Below are positions 10,679 through 23,861 of a stretch of 64,000 bases of DNA, in pieces. The notes beneath the pieces were generated by a model. That model did no database searches, had not been told where the DNA came from, and was given only the letters and a program-made list of their open reading frames with translations. Where the stretch lies: the NCBI GenBank assembly GCA_034766995.1, contig CM068313.1, positions 40,843,496 to 40,907,495 on the forward strand, written 5' to 3'. The translations under genes and the position numbers were made by a program. Position 1 is the stretch's first letter. Each line of letters opens with the position of its first letter. This DNA is from Acanthacorydalis orientalis. Taxonomy: Eukaryota > Arthropoda > Insecta > Megaloptera > Corydalidae.

Positions 10679-12694
10679 ATAAATACATGCACGTGTAAAT
10701 TATGATAAGAACACCGATTATTAATAAAATTAATGTGTTCATTACCTTGAGTAAATAGTATACTCATTTGTAATGACTTCTGATATGTTATGGTAATTAG
10801 TGGTTATACAGCGACGAGTAAATATAAAATATAATGATAAAAGAAATTAAATTTTTGTAACTACTTTCTTACTGAACTAGTAGATCAATAAAAAAAATAG
10901 AGAAAAATTCATTAAATGAATATTAAGTATTTTATTGTCACAAGAGCGTTCACACAATAGAATATCATTAAAAAATATATATTTAATATCATGCTAACGT
11001 TATTGATTATTATAATAATGAATAGTAATTTTTTTTACAAAAGTTCCTTTAAAAACATATCAGAATACTGAATAATAAAGCTAAACCCAATAAAAAGATA
11101 TAGTAGAGTGAATTTTTGGACATGACCTTGTATTATTTTCAACAAAAAAATAGTAAAAAAATTAATAAGTAATGATAGAAAAAGTCAAAAGCAGAACAAC
11201 GAATTGACTGTACATAAATAATTATTAAATTTACGTTTTTCTATAAACAAACATTTATTAAAAAAAAATAAAAATTAAATGTTATTAAGCTACAGTTGAG
11301 GTAATTTATGAAGATAATCAAATGCTGACAGAAATGTTTTCAAGGAATTTGTTTAATATGACAGTTTCATTGATCTGCATTTTTGCATACGAAATTTTAC
11401 AACAAATTATTAAGTTTAAGAAAAAAAAATGATTTTCATTTATTAGTACACTACATTACAAAAATAGTTCTGAACCAATAATATTAACAATTATTAATGG
11501 TGTAAATTGATATTTACGAAGATGATTGACTAGATTTTACAGAATTTACATCTGAGTGAACTCGATATTGTTAAAAAAAACATATAAACTGTATTAACTT
11601 TATATGAAATGGCAACAAAATCTATTTTTTAATTAAATAAGTTTTCTACATGTTATATGCAAGTTCAGTCCAAAATGAAGAAAAATAATTAAATAATCGA
11701 GACGAAAATAAAATCAAATGCTATAAAAATGTATAAAAATTAATTTTCATTTTTGTAAATATATAATTTATTACATTTATTTGAATTTCAAATTATTTTC
11801 ATCAACTTGAAGCTTAAATTAACTAAAATCATTTTTGTTTATTTTGTTGTATCACTTTGTATACCTAAAATAACAATGATAAACAGTACACAAATGTGAT
11901 TCTATAAACTTTAATATTTTCTTCTTTTCGTATGTTGGAAAAATCGTTTGTATTTTATGAATCTTTGTGTTATATATATATGATTATTAACAGGTAAACC
12001 GTCAAAAATTCAATCGCTTCAAGAACTTTTGTTAAGAAATGTCAGAACATATTTTAAAAATAATGTGGTGCAGCATGTGAAATGATTAAAAATTACAATT
12101 GAGAATTAAAGAAGATATAATATTTGTTTTAAAACACACAGATTTAAATTTTTAGGATTATATAATTAATATAAAAACACAGATTAATGGTTTTCTTTCC
12201 AAACATATGTCACATATATGTTGAATGAAAAAAAAAGAAAACATATCAACTAATTTAGTAGTATGAGGATGATTTTTGAAGCATTCGAATCTGCATTCGA
12301 CTTTCAGACAGAGTCAATTCGATTTTTTTTTTTAATTTTGTTCAATATTCTGTACATATTTTTACATTTCTATTTTTTCCCCATATTTCGAGAATGATCG
12401 CACAGCACAAAGCGTTAACTGATTTTTAAAAAACGGGTGATTACACCTTCAGTCTATTTACTGGGAATGGTACGAATTTACATTTTCATTCAAACAGACA
12501 TTTTTGTTTTGATAAAAAGCAATGCTTTTAAATTTAAATACCAAGTTATATGACAGGTTATAGAGCAAAAGGGTTCAAATAATTAGACAGTTCATTATAA
12601 ATAATATCTACAACACTAAACCATAAAAACAGAATAATAGGGAATATTTTTCTTTTCGATATTCTCTTCATATTTTTTTTTTGGTTCAAGTGAA

Positions 12695-12726
<32 letters not shown>

Positions 12727-13201
12727 CAAACTTATTTACAAAAATTGTATTATTACTCATACAACAAATAATATAGTAAGATAATTAATAAATAATATTT
12801 TCATTTAATATCATAACAGAATTGTTAACATGAATAGAAATATTTAATCATTTGTATAAAAGTAGTTATTATCAAATATAACTATTATAAATCTATTCGA
12901 TTTGATTGATGTAAGTAAAATAAAAAAATGACTGATTATTTTTAAATATAGAATGTCTTATTATTTAATTTTACAAGTAATTAAGAAAGCATTAAATGCG
13001 TTAATCGTTTATTATTAAAAATGATCAATCTTTGTGACAAAATTCTTTTTCGAAAGCGTTAAGCAAAGATATTTAAAAATTTTCATGTGTATGCAAATAT
13101 ATTATCGATTTTATTAAATATGATATTCGTTCGAAAATGATTTAAAACTGTTCACAAATGAATTTCCACTCTTCAAACATCATAAACATTTTTTTTTGTT
13201 A

Positions 13202-13278
13202 AAAATGTTCAATAATTGATTACGATAATGCACATAAGCCATTATCAAAATGATGAATTATCAATTATTCAACATTTT
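13202..13278. repeat. Imperfect hairpin, copy 1
   Basis: The arm AAAATGTTCAATAATTGAT (13202-13220) pairs with ATCAATTATTCAACATTTT (13260-13278) with one mismatch, and an inner GATAATG/CATTATC stem adds seven pairs. The equivalent structure is kept in unit 2 at 17604-17680. It could be a precursor-like RNA hairpin or chance in AT-rich DNA. Confidence 0.5.
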
Positions 13279-14340
13279 GATTCGACATTTTTTACTGAAT
13301 ATGGAAAATTAAAAGTTATGCGTGGAAGTGTATTTAGCTGTGATTCAAACAATAAAAACATATTGATAAATGATAAAAACAATTGTTAATTATACACACT
13401 TTATAGAAAATAATTTATGTTAAAGTTTTAAATATTTAATAAATTGTGATGTAAAATAAACAAAACAGAACAATTACTTAATTAAATATTAAAAAGCGAA
13501 TATATATATATATATATATATGTGTGTGTTTTAAAAGTTTCTGAAAAATTCTATCGACATTAGTTACTATACAAAGTACATGTAATATGTAAAATTTGGA
13601 TATATTAACTGAATTTATATGTCAATTAGAAAAATGTCTGTCACATAACATAAACTTTATAATAATATTTTCTAAATAATTTAATTTGAGACATTATCGA
13701 CATATAGAAGTATGATACGTCATTCTATTTTGGCTAATAATTAATGCAAATTACTTTCATATTTCAAGATATTAAAAATAGAAAACTAAGCGATTGATAT
13801 GAATCAATAATGTAGAAAGGCAAAATTTAATTATGTCAAATTATTAATTTTTTCTTTTTCTTATGCGGTAAATAAACACGACCAAGCTTTATAATAATAT
13901 TGAGTAAAAAATTAAATGATAAGAAAAATTAGCTATTTTTTTTAATATTAAAAAGTGACATTTTAATTTACAATATCTAAATGTATACCATATGTAAACA
14001 CAACAATATATATCTTCTTAATATGTCTATTTTTGACGTATTGAAATAGAGTTATAAAACAAAGTAATTTATAGAATTAAACAATAAATAGTATTGATCT
14101 AAAAGAATAAATTAAATAGTTTACGAAAACTATTAAATTATGCATTAATTTCGTACAATTTAAGAAAAATAGAAAAAAGTCATTTACTAAATGTAAGAAA
14201 TTTAAAAACATTAATAATTTTTACTAAAAGAATGAGTAATCAATAAATACACTTGGTAAAAAAATCTATGAACATATCTAATAAAAAATAAACTTGTTTG
14301 TATATAAAACCTACTGTTTATATTTGTTTGTCTTTAGTTA

Positions 14341-14916
14341 TTAGGTTGCTACAAAAATAATTGAGGTTTTTGTTTCCTGAATTCTAACCTTATTCTTTTC
14401 AATGAAAATGTAATTTCATCGTGTTCATATTAATATTATTTTAATGTTCATTTTTTGGTCTGTATTTTAGCAACATTCACTTTGGTTTTATTATTAATTT
14501 TACTTCAAATTGGGCTGTTGAATTAAAGATGGAAAGGAAGTAAATAAGAGTAATTTTTTTGTTTGAGTTTAAATCGAAAGGTAAAGTAGGAGAAACTGCT
14601 CGTAAACTAAACAAGGCTTTTAGTGTGGGTACTGTTAAGGAACGTACGGTGCAAGGGTGGTTCGAAAAAAATCGTGCTCGGGACGACAGACTTGAAAATG
14701 AAGAAGGTCACAGGCGTCCTTCTTCAGTTCGTACCGACCAACTGATGGCGTTAGTTAAACCAGAACCACGCACAACGATTCGAGAGCTTGTAAAAAAGTC
14801 AGGCGTTAGTCGTCCAACAGTTCTGGACCACTTAAAACAGCTAGGAAAATCAAAAAACAGAAAAATGTATACGACTTTAAAGGTCATACACCGCAATTAT
14901 TTTTCTACCAACCTAA
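14341..14916 (+). mobile_element. Mariner C, ~576 bp internally deleted copy
   Basis: The element runs from TTAGGTTGCTACAAAAATAA at 14341 to the inverted TTTTTCTACCAACCTAA ending at 14916, flanked by TA. It holds a ~190 bp 5' region, the DNA-binding half of the transposase, then jumps from LDHLKQLGKSK to the 3' terminal ~60 bp, removing the whole DD34D catalytic domain. The same junction is seen in D and H. It is a non-autonomous cecropia-type mariner related to Hsmar1; it could only be moved by a transposase supplied in trans. Confidence 0.9.
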
Positions 14917-14927
14917 TAATATGCTAA
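14559..14927 (+). CDS. DNA-binding-only mariner transposase remnant frame
   Basis: An uninterrupted ~122-codon frame. It contains FEFKSKGKVGETARKLNKA as helix-turn-helix 1 (residues ~1-35), WFEKNRARD, a GRRPSSV-like linker (HRRPSSV) and a second helix-turn-helix, TIRELVKKSGVSRPTVLDHL (residues ~77-97). It then runs through the deletion junction and the right terminal repeat. Full family proteins are about 340-350 residues, so this lacks every catalytic aspartate. The frame can be opened only from TTG at 14559: the ancestral ATG at 14529 is followed at codon 5 by TAA (14541-14543). Such truncated proteins can in principle bind terminal repeats and repress transposition, but translation here is doubtful. 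Confidence 0.4.
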   Translation: MFEFKSKGKVGETARKLNKAFSVGTVKERTVQGWFEKNRARDDRLENEEGHRRPSSVRTDQLMALVKPEPRTTIRELVKKSGVSRPTVLDHLKQLGKSKNRKMYTTLKVIHRNYFSTNLIIC

Positions 14928-17074
14928 ATTAAATTTCCTTATATAAAAAAATTAGTCGATTTGAATGTAGGACAAAAAATAAAATCTAGATATTATATCA
15001 TAATAAGTTAATGTAGAAAGTTCGTTGAAAAATTTAATTTAAATGTGAAATTTTTGTCAACCGTACAACTGAAACGTACGGATATTATGTAAAAATTGTA
15101 CATAAAAATTTCACAGACAAAGATTTTAAAATAAGATTCGTAGTTAAGCTAGAAGCTTTATTAATTAGTGGTTATACAGCGACGAGTAAATATAAAATAT
15201 AATGATAAAAGAAATTAAATTTTTGTAACTACTTTCTTACTGAACTAGTAGATCAATAAAAAAAATAGAGAAAAATTCATTAAATGAATATTAAGTATTT
15301 TATTGTCACAAGAGCGTTCACACAATAGAATATCATTTAAAAAATATATATATATATATAATATCATGCTAACGTTAATGATTATTATAATAATGAATAG
15401 TAATTTTTTTTACAAAAGTTTCTTTAAAAACATATCAGAATACTGAATAATGAAGCTAAACCCAATAAGAAGATATAGTAGAGTGAATTTTTGGACATAA
15501 CCTTGTATTCTTTTCCACAAAAAAATAGTAAAAAATTAATAAGTAATGATAGAAAAAGTCAAAAGCAGAACAACGAATTGACTGTACATAAATAATTATT
15601 AAATTTACGTTTTTCTATAAACAACCATTTATTAAAAAAAAGAAATAAATGTTATTAGGCTACAGTTGAGGTAATTTATGAAGATAATCAAATACTGATT
15701 TAGAAATGTTTTCAAGGAATTTGTTTAATATGACAGTTTCATTGATCTGCATTTTTGTATACGAGATTTTACAACAAATTATTAATTTTAAGAAAAAAAA
15801 AGATTTTCATTTATTAGTACACTACATTACAAAAATAGTTCTGAACCAATAATATTAACAATTATAAAAGGTGTAAATTGATATTTACGAAGATGATTGA
15901 CTAGATTTCACAGACTTTACATCTGAGTGAACTCGATATTGTTAAATATATATATATATATAAACTGTATTAAATTTTATATGAAATGGTAACCGATTTT
16001 ATTTTTTAATTAAATAAGTTTTCTACATGTCTTATGCAAGTTCAGTCCAAAATAAAGAAAAATAATTAAGTAATCGAGACTAAAATAAAATCAAAAACTA
16101 TAAAAATGTATAAAAATTAATTTTCATTTTTGTAAATATATAATTTATTACATTTATTTGAATTTCAAATTATTTTCATCAACTTGAAGCTTAAATTAAC
16201 TAAAATATTTTTTTTTTATTTTGTTGTATCACTTTGTATACCTAAAATAATAACGATAAACAATACACAAATGTGATTCTATAAACATTAATATTTTTTT
16301 CTTATTGCATGTTGGAAAAATCGTTTGTATTTTATAAATCTTTGTGTTACATATATGTGATTATTAACAGGTAAACCGTCAAAAATTCAATCGCTTCAAG
16401 AACTTCTGTTAAGAAATGTCAGAACATATTTTAAAAACAATGTGGTGCAGGATGTGAAACGATTAAAAATTATAATTAAGAATAAAAGAAGATATAATAA
16501 TTTGTTTTAAAACACAGAGATTTAATTTTTTAGGATTATATAATTAATATAAAAACACAGATTAATGGTTTTCTTTCCAAACAAATGTCACATATATGTC
16601 GAATGGAAAAAAAATTAAAAAAGATTAACTAGTTCAGTACTATGACAATGATTTTTGAAGCATTCGAATTTGCATTCGACTTTCAGACAGAGTCATTTCG
16701 TATTTTTTTTTTAATTTTGTTCAATATTCTGTACATATTTTTACATTTCTATTTTTTCCCCATATTTCGAGAGTGATCGCACAGCACAAAGCGTTAACTG
16801 ATTTTTAAAAAACGGGTGATTACACTTTCAGTCTATTTACTGGGAATGGTATGAATTTACATTTTCATTCAAACAAACATTTTTGTTTTGATAAAAAGCA
16901 ATGCTTTTAAATTTAAATACCAAGTTATATGACAGGTTATAGAGCAAAAGGGTTCAAATAATTAGACAGTTCATTATAAATAATATCTACAACACTAAAC
17001 CATAAAAACAGAATAATAGGGAATATTTTTCTTTTGGATATTCTCTACATATTTTTTTTTTTGGTTCAAGTGAA

Positions 17075-17121
<47 letters not shown>

Positions 17122-17603
17122 TTATTTATTAAAATTGTATTATTACTCATACAATAAATAATATAGTAAGATAAATAATGTTTTAACAAATAATGTTTTC
17201 ATTTAATATCATAACAGAATTGTAAACATGATTAGAAATATTTAATCATTTGTATAAAAGTAGTTATTATCAAATATAACTATTATAAATCTATTCGATT
17301 TGACTGATGTAAGTAAAATAAAAAAATGACTGATTGATTATTTTTAAATATAGAATATCTTATTATTTAATTTTACAAGTAATTAAGAAAGCATTAAATG
17401 CGTTAATCGTTTATTATTAAAAATGATCAATCTTTGTGACAAAATTCTTTTTCGAAAGCGTTAAGCAAAGATATTTAAAAATTTTCATGTGTATGCAAAT
17501 ATATTATCGATTTTATTAAATATGATATTCATTCGAAAATAATTTAAAACTGTTCACAAATGAATTTTCACTTTTCAAACATCATAAACATTTTTTTTTG
17601 TTC

Positions 17604-17680
17604 AAAATGTTTAATAATTGATTATGATAATGCACATAAGCCATTATCAAAATGATGAATTATCAATTATTCAACATTTT
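17604..17680. repeat. Imperfect hairpin, copy 2
   Basis: Counterpart of 13202-13278. The left arm has changed at two positions relative to copy 1 while the right arm is identical, so changes have not been compensatory. Confidence 0.5.
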
Positions 17681-17884
17681 GATTCGACATTTTTTATCGA
17701 ATATGGAAAATTAAAAGTCATGCGTGGAAGTGTATTTAGCTGTGATTCTAAAAACAATTGTTAATTATACACACTTTATAGAAAATCATTTTATTTTATG
17801 TTAAAGTTTTAAATTTTTAATAAATTAATAGTGATGTAAAATAAACAAAACAGAACAATTACTTAATTAAATATTAAAAAGCGA

Positions 17885-17915
<31 letters not shown>

Positions 17916-18724
17916 TTAAAAGTTTCTGAAAAATTCTATCGACATTAGTTACTATACAAAGTACATGTAATATGTAAAATTTGGATATATTAACTGAATT
18001 TATATGTCAATTAGAAAAATGTCTGTCACATAACATAAACTTTATAATAATATTTTTTAAATAATTTAATTTGAGACATTATCGACATATAGGAGTATGA
18101 TACGTCATTCTATTTTGGCTAATAATTAATGCAAATTACATTCATATTTCAAGATATTAAAAATAGAAAACTAAGCGATTGATATGAATCAATAATGTAG
18201 AAAGGCAAAATTTAATTATGTCAAATTATTAATTTTTTCTTTTTCTTATGCGGTAAATAAACACGACCAAGCTTTATAATAATATTGACTAAAAAATTAA
18301 ATGATAAGAAAAATTAGCTATTTTTTAATGTTAAAAAGTGACATTTTAATTTACAATATCTAAATGTATACCATATGTAAACACAACAATACATACCTTT
18401 TTAATATGACTATTTTTAACGTATTGAAAGAGAGTTGTTAAACAAAGTAATTTATAGAATTAAACAATAAATAGTATTAATTTAAAAGAATAAATTACAT
18501 AGTTTAGGAAAGCTGTTAAATTATACATTGATTCCGTACAATTTAAGAAAAATAGAAAAAAAATCATTTACTAAATGTAGGAAATTTAAAAACATTAATA
18601 ATTTTTACTAAAAGAACGAGTAATCAATAAATACACTTTGTAAGAAAATCTATGAACATATTTAATAAAAAATAAACTTGTTTGTATATGAAACCTACTG
18701 TTTATATTTGTTTGTCTTTAGTTA

Positions 18725-19317
18725 TTAGGTTGCTAGGAAAATAAATGAAGTTTTTGTTTCCTGAATTCTAACCTTATTCTTTTCAATGAAAGTGTCATTT
18801 CATCGTGTTCATATTAATATCAATATCAATTTAAAGTTCATTTTTTGATCGGTATTTTGGTAATATTGACTTTGGTTTTATTATTAATTTTGTTTCAAAT
18901 TGGGCTGTTGAATAAATATAATATATAAAGATGAAAAAGAAGTAAATGAGTATTTTTTTTGTTTGAGTTGAAATCAGGTGGTAAAGCAGCAGAAACTGCT
19001 CGTAAACTGAACAATGCTTTTAGTATGGGTACTGTTAAGGAACGTACGGTGCAAGGGTGGTTCGAAAAAATTCGTGTTCGGGACGACAGCCTTGAAAATG
19101 AAGAAGGTCGCAGGCGTCCTTCTTCAGTTCATAAGGCTCAACTGAGAGCCTTAGTTGAACCAGAACCACGCACAACGATTCGAGAGCTTGTAAAAAAAGT
19201 TAGGCGTTAGTCATCCAACAGTTCAGGACCACTTAACACAGCTAGGAAAATCAAAAAACAGAAACATTTATATGACTTTGAAGGTCATACACCGAAATTA
19301 TTTTTCTACCAACCTAA
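18725..19317 (+). mobile_element. Mariner D, duplicated counterpart of C
   Basis: The terminal repeats are TTAGGTTGCTAGGAAAATAA at 18725 and TTTTTCTACCAACCTAA ending at 19317. The frame from 18959 encodes FELKSGGKAAETARKLNNAF, a WFEKIRVRD segment and RRRPSSV. It then hits a stop after VKKVRR because one A is added in the run at about 19190-19197; the other frame continues VSHPTVQDHL. ATG at 18931 is followed by TAA at codon 5 (18943-18945), as in C. The signature VQGWFEK is shared with C only, supporting a single insertion later duplicated. Confidence 0.9.
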
Positions 19318-19564
19318 TAATATGCTAAATTAAATTTTCTTATATAAAAAATTAGTCGATTTGAATGTAGGACAAAAAATAAAATCTAGATATTATATCA
19401 TAATAAGTTAATGTAGAAAGTTCGTTGGAGAATTTAATTTAAATATGACATTTTTGTCAACCGTACAACTGAAACGTACGGATATTATGTAAAAATTGTA
19501 CATAAAAATTTCACAGACAAAGATTTTAAAATAAGATTCGTAGTTAAGCTAGAAGCTTTATTAA

Positions 19565-20960
19565 CTGTTTACTTTTTTATAGAAGAGAGAAAAAAACTTC
19601 CATAAATTTCATTTTCATTAATATACAACACAAATTAGTAAAAGTGTAGGCGAAGCTCTTAAAAATAATCGCATATATTTAACAAGATTTTACGACAGCA
19701 ACAAAAATTTTTGACAAGCTTGTCGAAGTGTAGTAGAAGCAGACAAAGTATCTAATTTTGATTACAAATTAAAACACAAAACATCTCACCAGCGAATAAC
19801 TTGTACTACCTGCAGAGAAAATGAAAGACGTGCTTGGTAAGAAAAATTTTACGAGTAAAAGTTTAATAAACATCTCACGGAGCAAGCAGCCCAAATACCT
19901 CGAGTCGCACGATAACTTGCTATACAGTTTGCCAGCGAGCATTATAAACACGTACTAAGAGACTAGGAGACACACAGTGGAACGTTTCAGAACCCGTTAC
20001 GAACAGATAGAAAGCTTTAAAAGTGCTAATAAATTTTCAAATATTGTGCATTTCATTGCATTAAATATGCTATATGCATTCCAGAACAGTTCCATTATAA
20101 ACATACTGGAATGTTGAATTATTTCATTTCGCGGAGCTATACAGACAGTTTGCCCGGGCGCTAAGCTCCGTAACGGTTTCTACAACGTTACGTGCAGAGT
20201 TGTAAAGATATACTATTTTTTAATTTTATATATCGGCACCAGAATGGCTCTAACGCAGACAGAATAGCGATTCATTCGATTATTTATCACCTTCTCTCTG
20301 TTTTATCGATAGTAAATTGTATTAAACAGACGTATTTGAATACTACACTAATCCAAATTTAATAAATATCTTTCTTATGAATATTTGATGTGATACATGT
20401 TACATGAAAATACGGACTAAAGTTTTAAATTGTAACACTGACATATAATTCAGTCGACAATTTCAACGTTCCATTTAAAGATTCTGGTTTTAAATAATTG
20501 CTAGTGAAATTGCAGTTATGGTATTTTCAAAAAACCCACATCCCTAGCTATCGTTGCGCCATAAAAAACCAAATAACAACAACAACTCTAAAAGCTATCC
20601 GTTTCTATGTGTCGAGTGAAAAAAATTAGATACTTTTAAATGTAATCTTCTTCTTTCTGATACTAGAAATTTATTACCATTTCTATATCTTTAATTCTGT
20701 ACGACGTGAAATTTGTTATGTGAATCAAAATTATTAAAAATGTAATGCTCTTAAAAATGGAATACCATTTAATATGTTTTATATTCAAAGAGCTACAGCA
20801 AAATGTATTCAAAATGGATTAGAAGTTAGTTCAATTTATGTTTGTAGCTCTGTATAAAATGAATTTAATCTTCTTATACGTACTAATAAAAATTATTATC
20901 TACAAATCAAAAAATAAAATTTTACATTTCTGTTCTAAGTAGTTTTGAAACAAAGAACGA
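19565..20960. other. Non-coding stretch with a GC-balanced core
   Basis: Bases 19780-20000 and 20130-20210 are more balanced than their surroundings. The latter holds GCCCGGGC within a GCTCC-rich segment and ACGTTACGTGCAGAG. No frame longer than about 60 codons lacks a better explanation. The islands could be conserved regulatory DNA. The rest is AT-rich with nothing recognised. Confidence 0.4.
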
Positions 20961-20970
20961 ATATATATAT

Positions 20971-21053
<83 letters not shown>

Positions 21054-21056
21054 TAC
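20961..21056. repeat. (TA)n microsatellite, interrupted
   Basis: About 96 bp of TA with ACATG and ACATA breaks, one of the longest arrays here. Confidence 0.95.
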
Positions 21057-21354
21057 AACTATTTTAAATAATTTTGTAACCAAATATATTTACGAATTTT
21101 GCCATTCTTAAAGACATTTAAAAAACATTTATACCACACACATTAGACTAATTAGGCAAGCAGAATTTTTCAAAAAATTCACACTAGGACTAATACATTC
21201 GAAGGTACAACAATTTGAGAATTTCTGATCAATGAAACTTGTAATAAATATAGAAGACAAGAGACAAAGTTAATGTAGTTTCATCAGGTTTGCATGCATT
21301 TTAATGCGTTGAAAATGATGTCAGTACAATCACATCGCCAATGAAATATTTCTG

Positions 21355-21900
21355 TTAGGTTGATAGAAAAATGATTGTGGTTTATGATCTTCAAAACACA
21401 AACATTTTTCTATCCTAGGTGTTTTAAGAACTGTTGCCTAACTTTTGTGCAAACTCTCGAATTGTTTTGTGTGGTTCTGATTAAATTAACGAATTCAGTT
21501 GGTTGTTATAAATTGAATAAAGACGCTCGCGACCTTCCTCATCTTCAAAGCTCTCATCCTCAGCACAAAATTTTTGGAACCATCATTGCATCATACGTTT
21601 CATAACAGTATCCACATCAAAAGCATTGTTTAGTTTACAAGCAGTTTCTGCTGCTTTACCACCCGTTTTTAACTCATACAATAATTGCTAGTATTTGCTT
21701 CCTTTCATACTTTAATTCAATAGCCCAATTTGAAGCAAAATTAATAATAAAAGCAAAATCGATGTCACCAAAACACGAACTGAAAAAATGCACTTTAAAA
21801 TGATATTAACACGAATACGATGAAATGACGATTTCGTTGAAAAAAATTAAGGTTAGGATTCAGAAAACAACAACCGCAATTATTTTCCTACCAATCTAAT
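21355..21900 (-). mobile_element. Mariner E, ~545 bp internally deleted copy
   Basis: The ends are TTAGGTTGATAGAAAAATGA at 21355 and TTATTTTCCTACCAATCTAA at about 21900. On the minus strand the transposase start is damaged (the codon at the arginine position is TAG). The DNA-binding half can be followed as KTGGKAAETACKLNNAF, then VMKRMMQWWFQKF, AEDESFEDEEGRE and TIRELAQKL-like codons. The 3' tail follows after the subfamily deletion. The catalytic domain is absent. Non-functional. Confidence 0.87.
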
Positions 21901-22162
21901 GAAAATGTTAATAATAATTTGTTGAATCTTTTGTTCAGAATTTTTTTGTGATGAATGAAAAGTAAAAATTCATGCGTTCAAGTAAATTTAGTTAGTGTGA
22001 TAAAACTATAATTGTTTATTATATTTTTTATTATTATTATTTATTTGCAAGTGAAATTTTTATACTGTTATAATTGCTGAATTAATAAAATAAAAAATGG
22101 TTATTGTTCAATTTACGAATTGAAAAATTGTGCATTGTTATAATTTATAGCATGCTGTACTC

Positions 22163-22168
22163 GTATAC

Positions 22169-22223
<55 letters not shown>

Positions 22224-22235
22224 ATATATAATAAA
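22163..22235. repeat. (CATA)n(TA)n microsatellite
   Basis: Four CATA units lead into about 40 bp of TA. Confidence 0.93.
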
Positions 22236-22958
22236 TATAATGATAATAATGAGTGTAATAAAAACTGTTTAGGAAAATAACTGTATTTTTCGTTCAATTG
22301 AGTAAAGTATATAATTGACTATAATTAAAATAATCGACAATAAAGTCGAGAGATAACTTTTCTTATGTTTTTCTTTCAAGTTATTAGTAGATCAATACAA
22401 AATATATTTTAAACATAAATGTATTAAACATGTAATAATATGACAACATTTTCTAAAATTATTTTTCGATTATCATTGAAGAAAAATCATTATCACTGAA
22501 TAAAATTAAATCTATTTGTGATTGTAATAAAAAAATATTCTGAAAAATGAATTAATCATTTATAGAACAGAAAATTTGATAAAAATACATTAAACTTTCA
22601 ATCATGCCTATGTACCGAAAAAAACTTATTAAATAAAACATTATATAAAAAAACTACAATTTTGTAATTATTCATACAACAAATTATAGGAAGAATTATA
22701 TTTGTGAAAAATATTATTTAACGAACATTAAACTTATGTTTCAGAGAGCTTTAGGAAATGAATTCATTAATGTGATAGGCAAAAACTACAAGACGTCATC
22801 ATGAGGCTCAAGTACAAAATCTGTTAAATTATTGCAAACTTTTTTAATTCCACAGGCGAAAATTATTCAACAAACCGAAATAAATCCTTTTTTGTTATAT
22901 AGAAAATCGTAATTTTTTATTAAAGAAAAGTTTTTTACTGTACAAATTTAAATTGTAA

Positions 22959-22960
<2 letters not shown>
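22236..22960. other. AT-rich non-coding stretch
   Basis: Nothing recognised on either strand. Confidence 0.6.
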
Positions 22961-23009
<49 letters not shown>

Positions 23010-23028
23010 CATACACATACATATATAT
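22961..23028. repeat. (TA)n/(CATA)n microsatellite
   Basis: TA array with TATG and CATACACATACA units at its right side. Confidence 0.93.
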
Positions 23029-23299
23029 GAAAATACAAGTACGTGAAAAGATATTGATTACTTCTGTATACCTAGATGTAATCATGAATTTAACTTTAAT
23101 CTTTTGAAAATAAATATTCATAAAAGAAATATCAAATACCAAAACAAAGAGCACGTCCTTATGGCTATAAAATTAACGACACAGAAATTGAAATAAACAA
23201 TGTTAAAACGTCGCAGAATTAGATAATAAAACAAGACAATTTAGCATACATAATTACAATTAAAATTAATTGACGTATTAATAAACATTTAATAAAAAG

Positions 23300-23740
23300 T
23301 GGCAGTCGTTCGTTTGTTTAAACCGTCACCTCTTCCGTGTGACGATGTCACCATTCAGACTTGTTATGGAGTGGGGGAATCGTATAAAGTGGGGGTTGAG
23401 GAGTGGGGAGCGCGACGTCGTAAATTTCTGCTCAAGTGCGAGTCCCGGTCATAAATAATACAGCGGGGTGACACTTTACAACGTAAGAGGCCACTTGGCG
23501 GCATATTCGGTATTTGCAGTACTCAGACTTTATATGAAAACTTGTGCAGCAAAGAATTTTCATATAAATTATTATTTACCGTTGTGTATATATTGCGATG
23601 ACAGATAGGCGAGTAGCGAGTTGCTGTAAAAGAATTGAGAGCCGGGAACTTCAAGGGGTTGCTTTTTTGTACCATATTATCACTTATGTTTCTGTACAAA
23701 TTTCTGTGAACATGAGAGATTTTTAATGGTGTCACAGTAT
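23300..23740. other. GC-balanced island, possible conserved non-coding DNA
   Basis: Starkly different composition from its flanks, with three G-runs (GTGGGGG at about 23372 and 23392, GTGGGG near 23404) and CGCGACGTCG. A 30-codon frame opens at ATG 23366 (start MEWGNRIKWG) and ends near 23458, too short to call. It could be regulatory DNA or part of an untranslated exon. Confidence 0.35.
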
Positions 23741-23801
23741 GTTCTGTTAGATTGTCTCATTTGATTATAATAATAAATGACTAATATGAGTACATTCACT
23801 A

Positions 23802-23805
<4 letters not shown>

Positions 23806-23861
<56 letters not shown>

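Larger units (their letters stand above)
10797..15164 (+). repeat. Tandem duplication, unit 1 (~4.37 kb)
   Basis: From TAATTAGTGGTTATACAGCG onward this unit matches 15165-19564 base for base over long blocks, including the contained mariner C. By eye, sampled blocks differ at a few percent of positions plus small indels and TA-tract length. The left edge lies in ...GGTAATTAG; the right edge (AAGCTTTATTAA) joins directly to the start of unit 2. Apart from mariner C and TA runs (12699-12725, 13499-13529) the unit shows no recognisable gene. Confidence 0.9.
15165..19564 (+). repeat. Tandem duplication, unit 2 (~4.40 kb)
   Basis: This direct repeat of 10797-15164 starts at TAATTAGTGGTTATACAGCG and ends at AAGCTTTATTAA, after which the sequence diverges (CTGTTTAC). 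TA arrays have expanded relative to unit 1 (15344-15360, 15943-15962, 17079-17116, 17885-17913). It carries mariner D at the position matching mariner C, so the transposon was inserted before the duplication. No other gene is seen. Confidence 0.9.

Noticed and set aside
14529..14543. Original mariner ATG as the start of the 122-codon frame
   Set aside because: TAA at codon 5 separates it from the open region.
10797..19564. LTR pair of a retrotransposon
   Set aside because: The two copies are directly adjacent with no internal region, and each contains a transposon rather than LTR features.
23345..23410. G-quadruplex
   Set aside because: Only three runs of four or more G are present and the loops are long.
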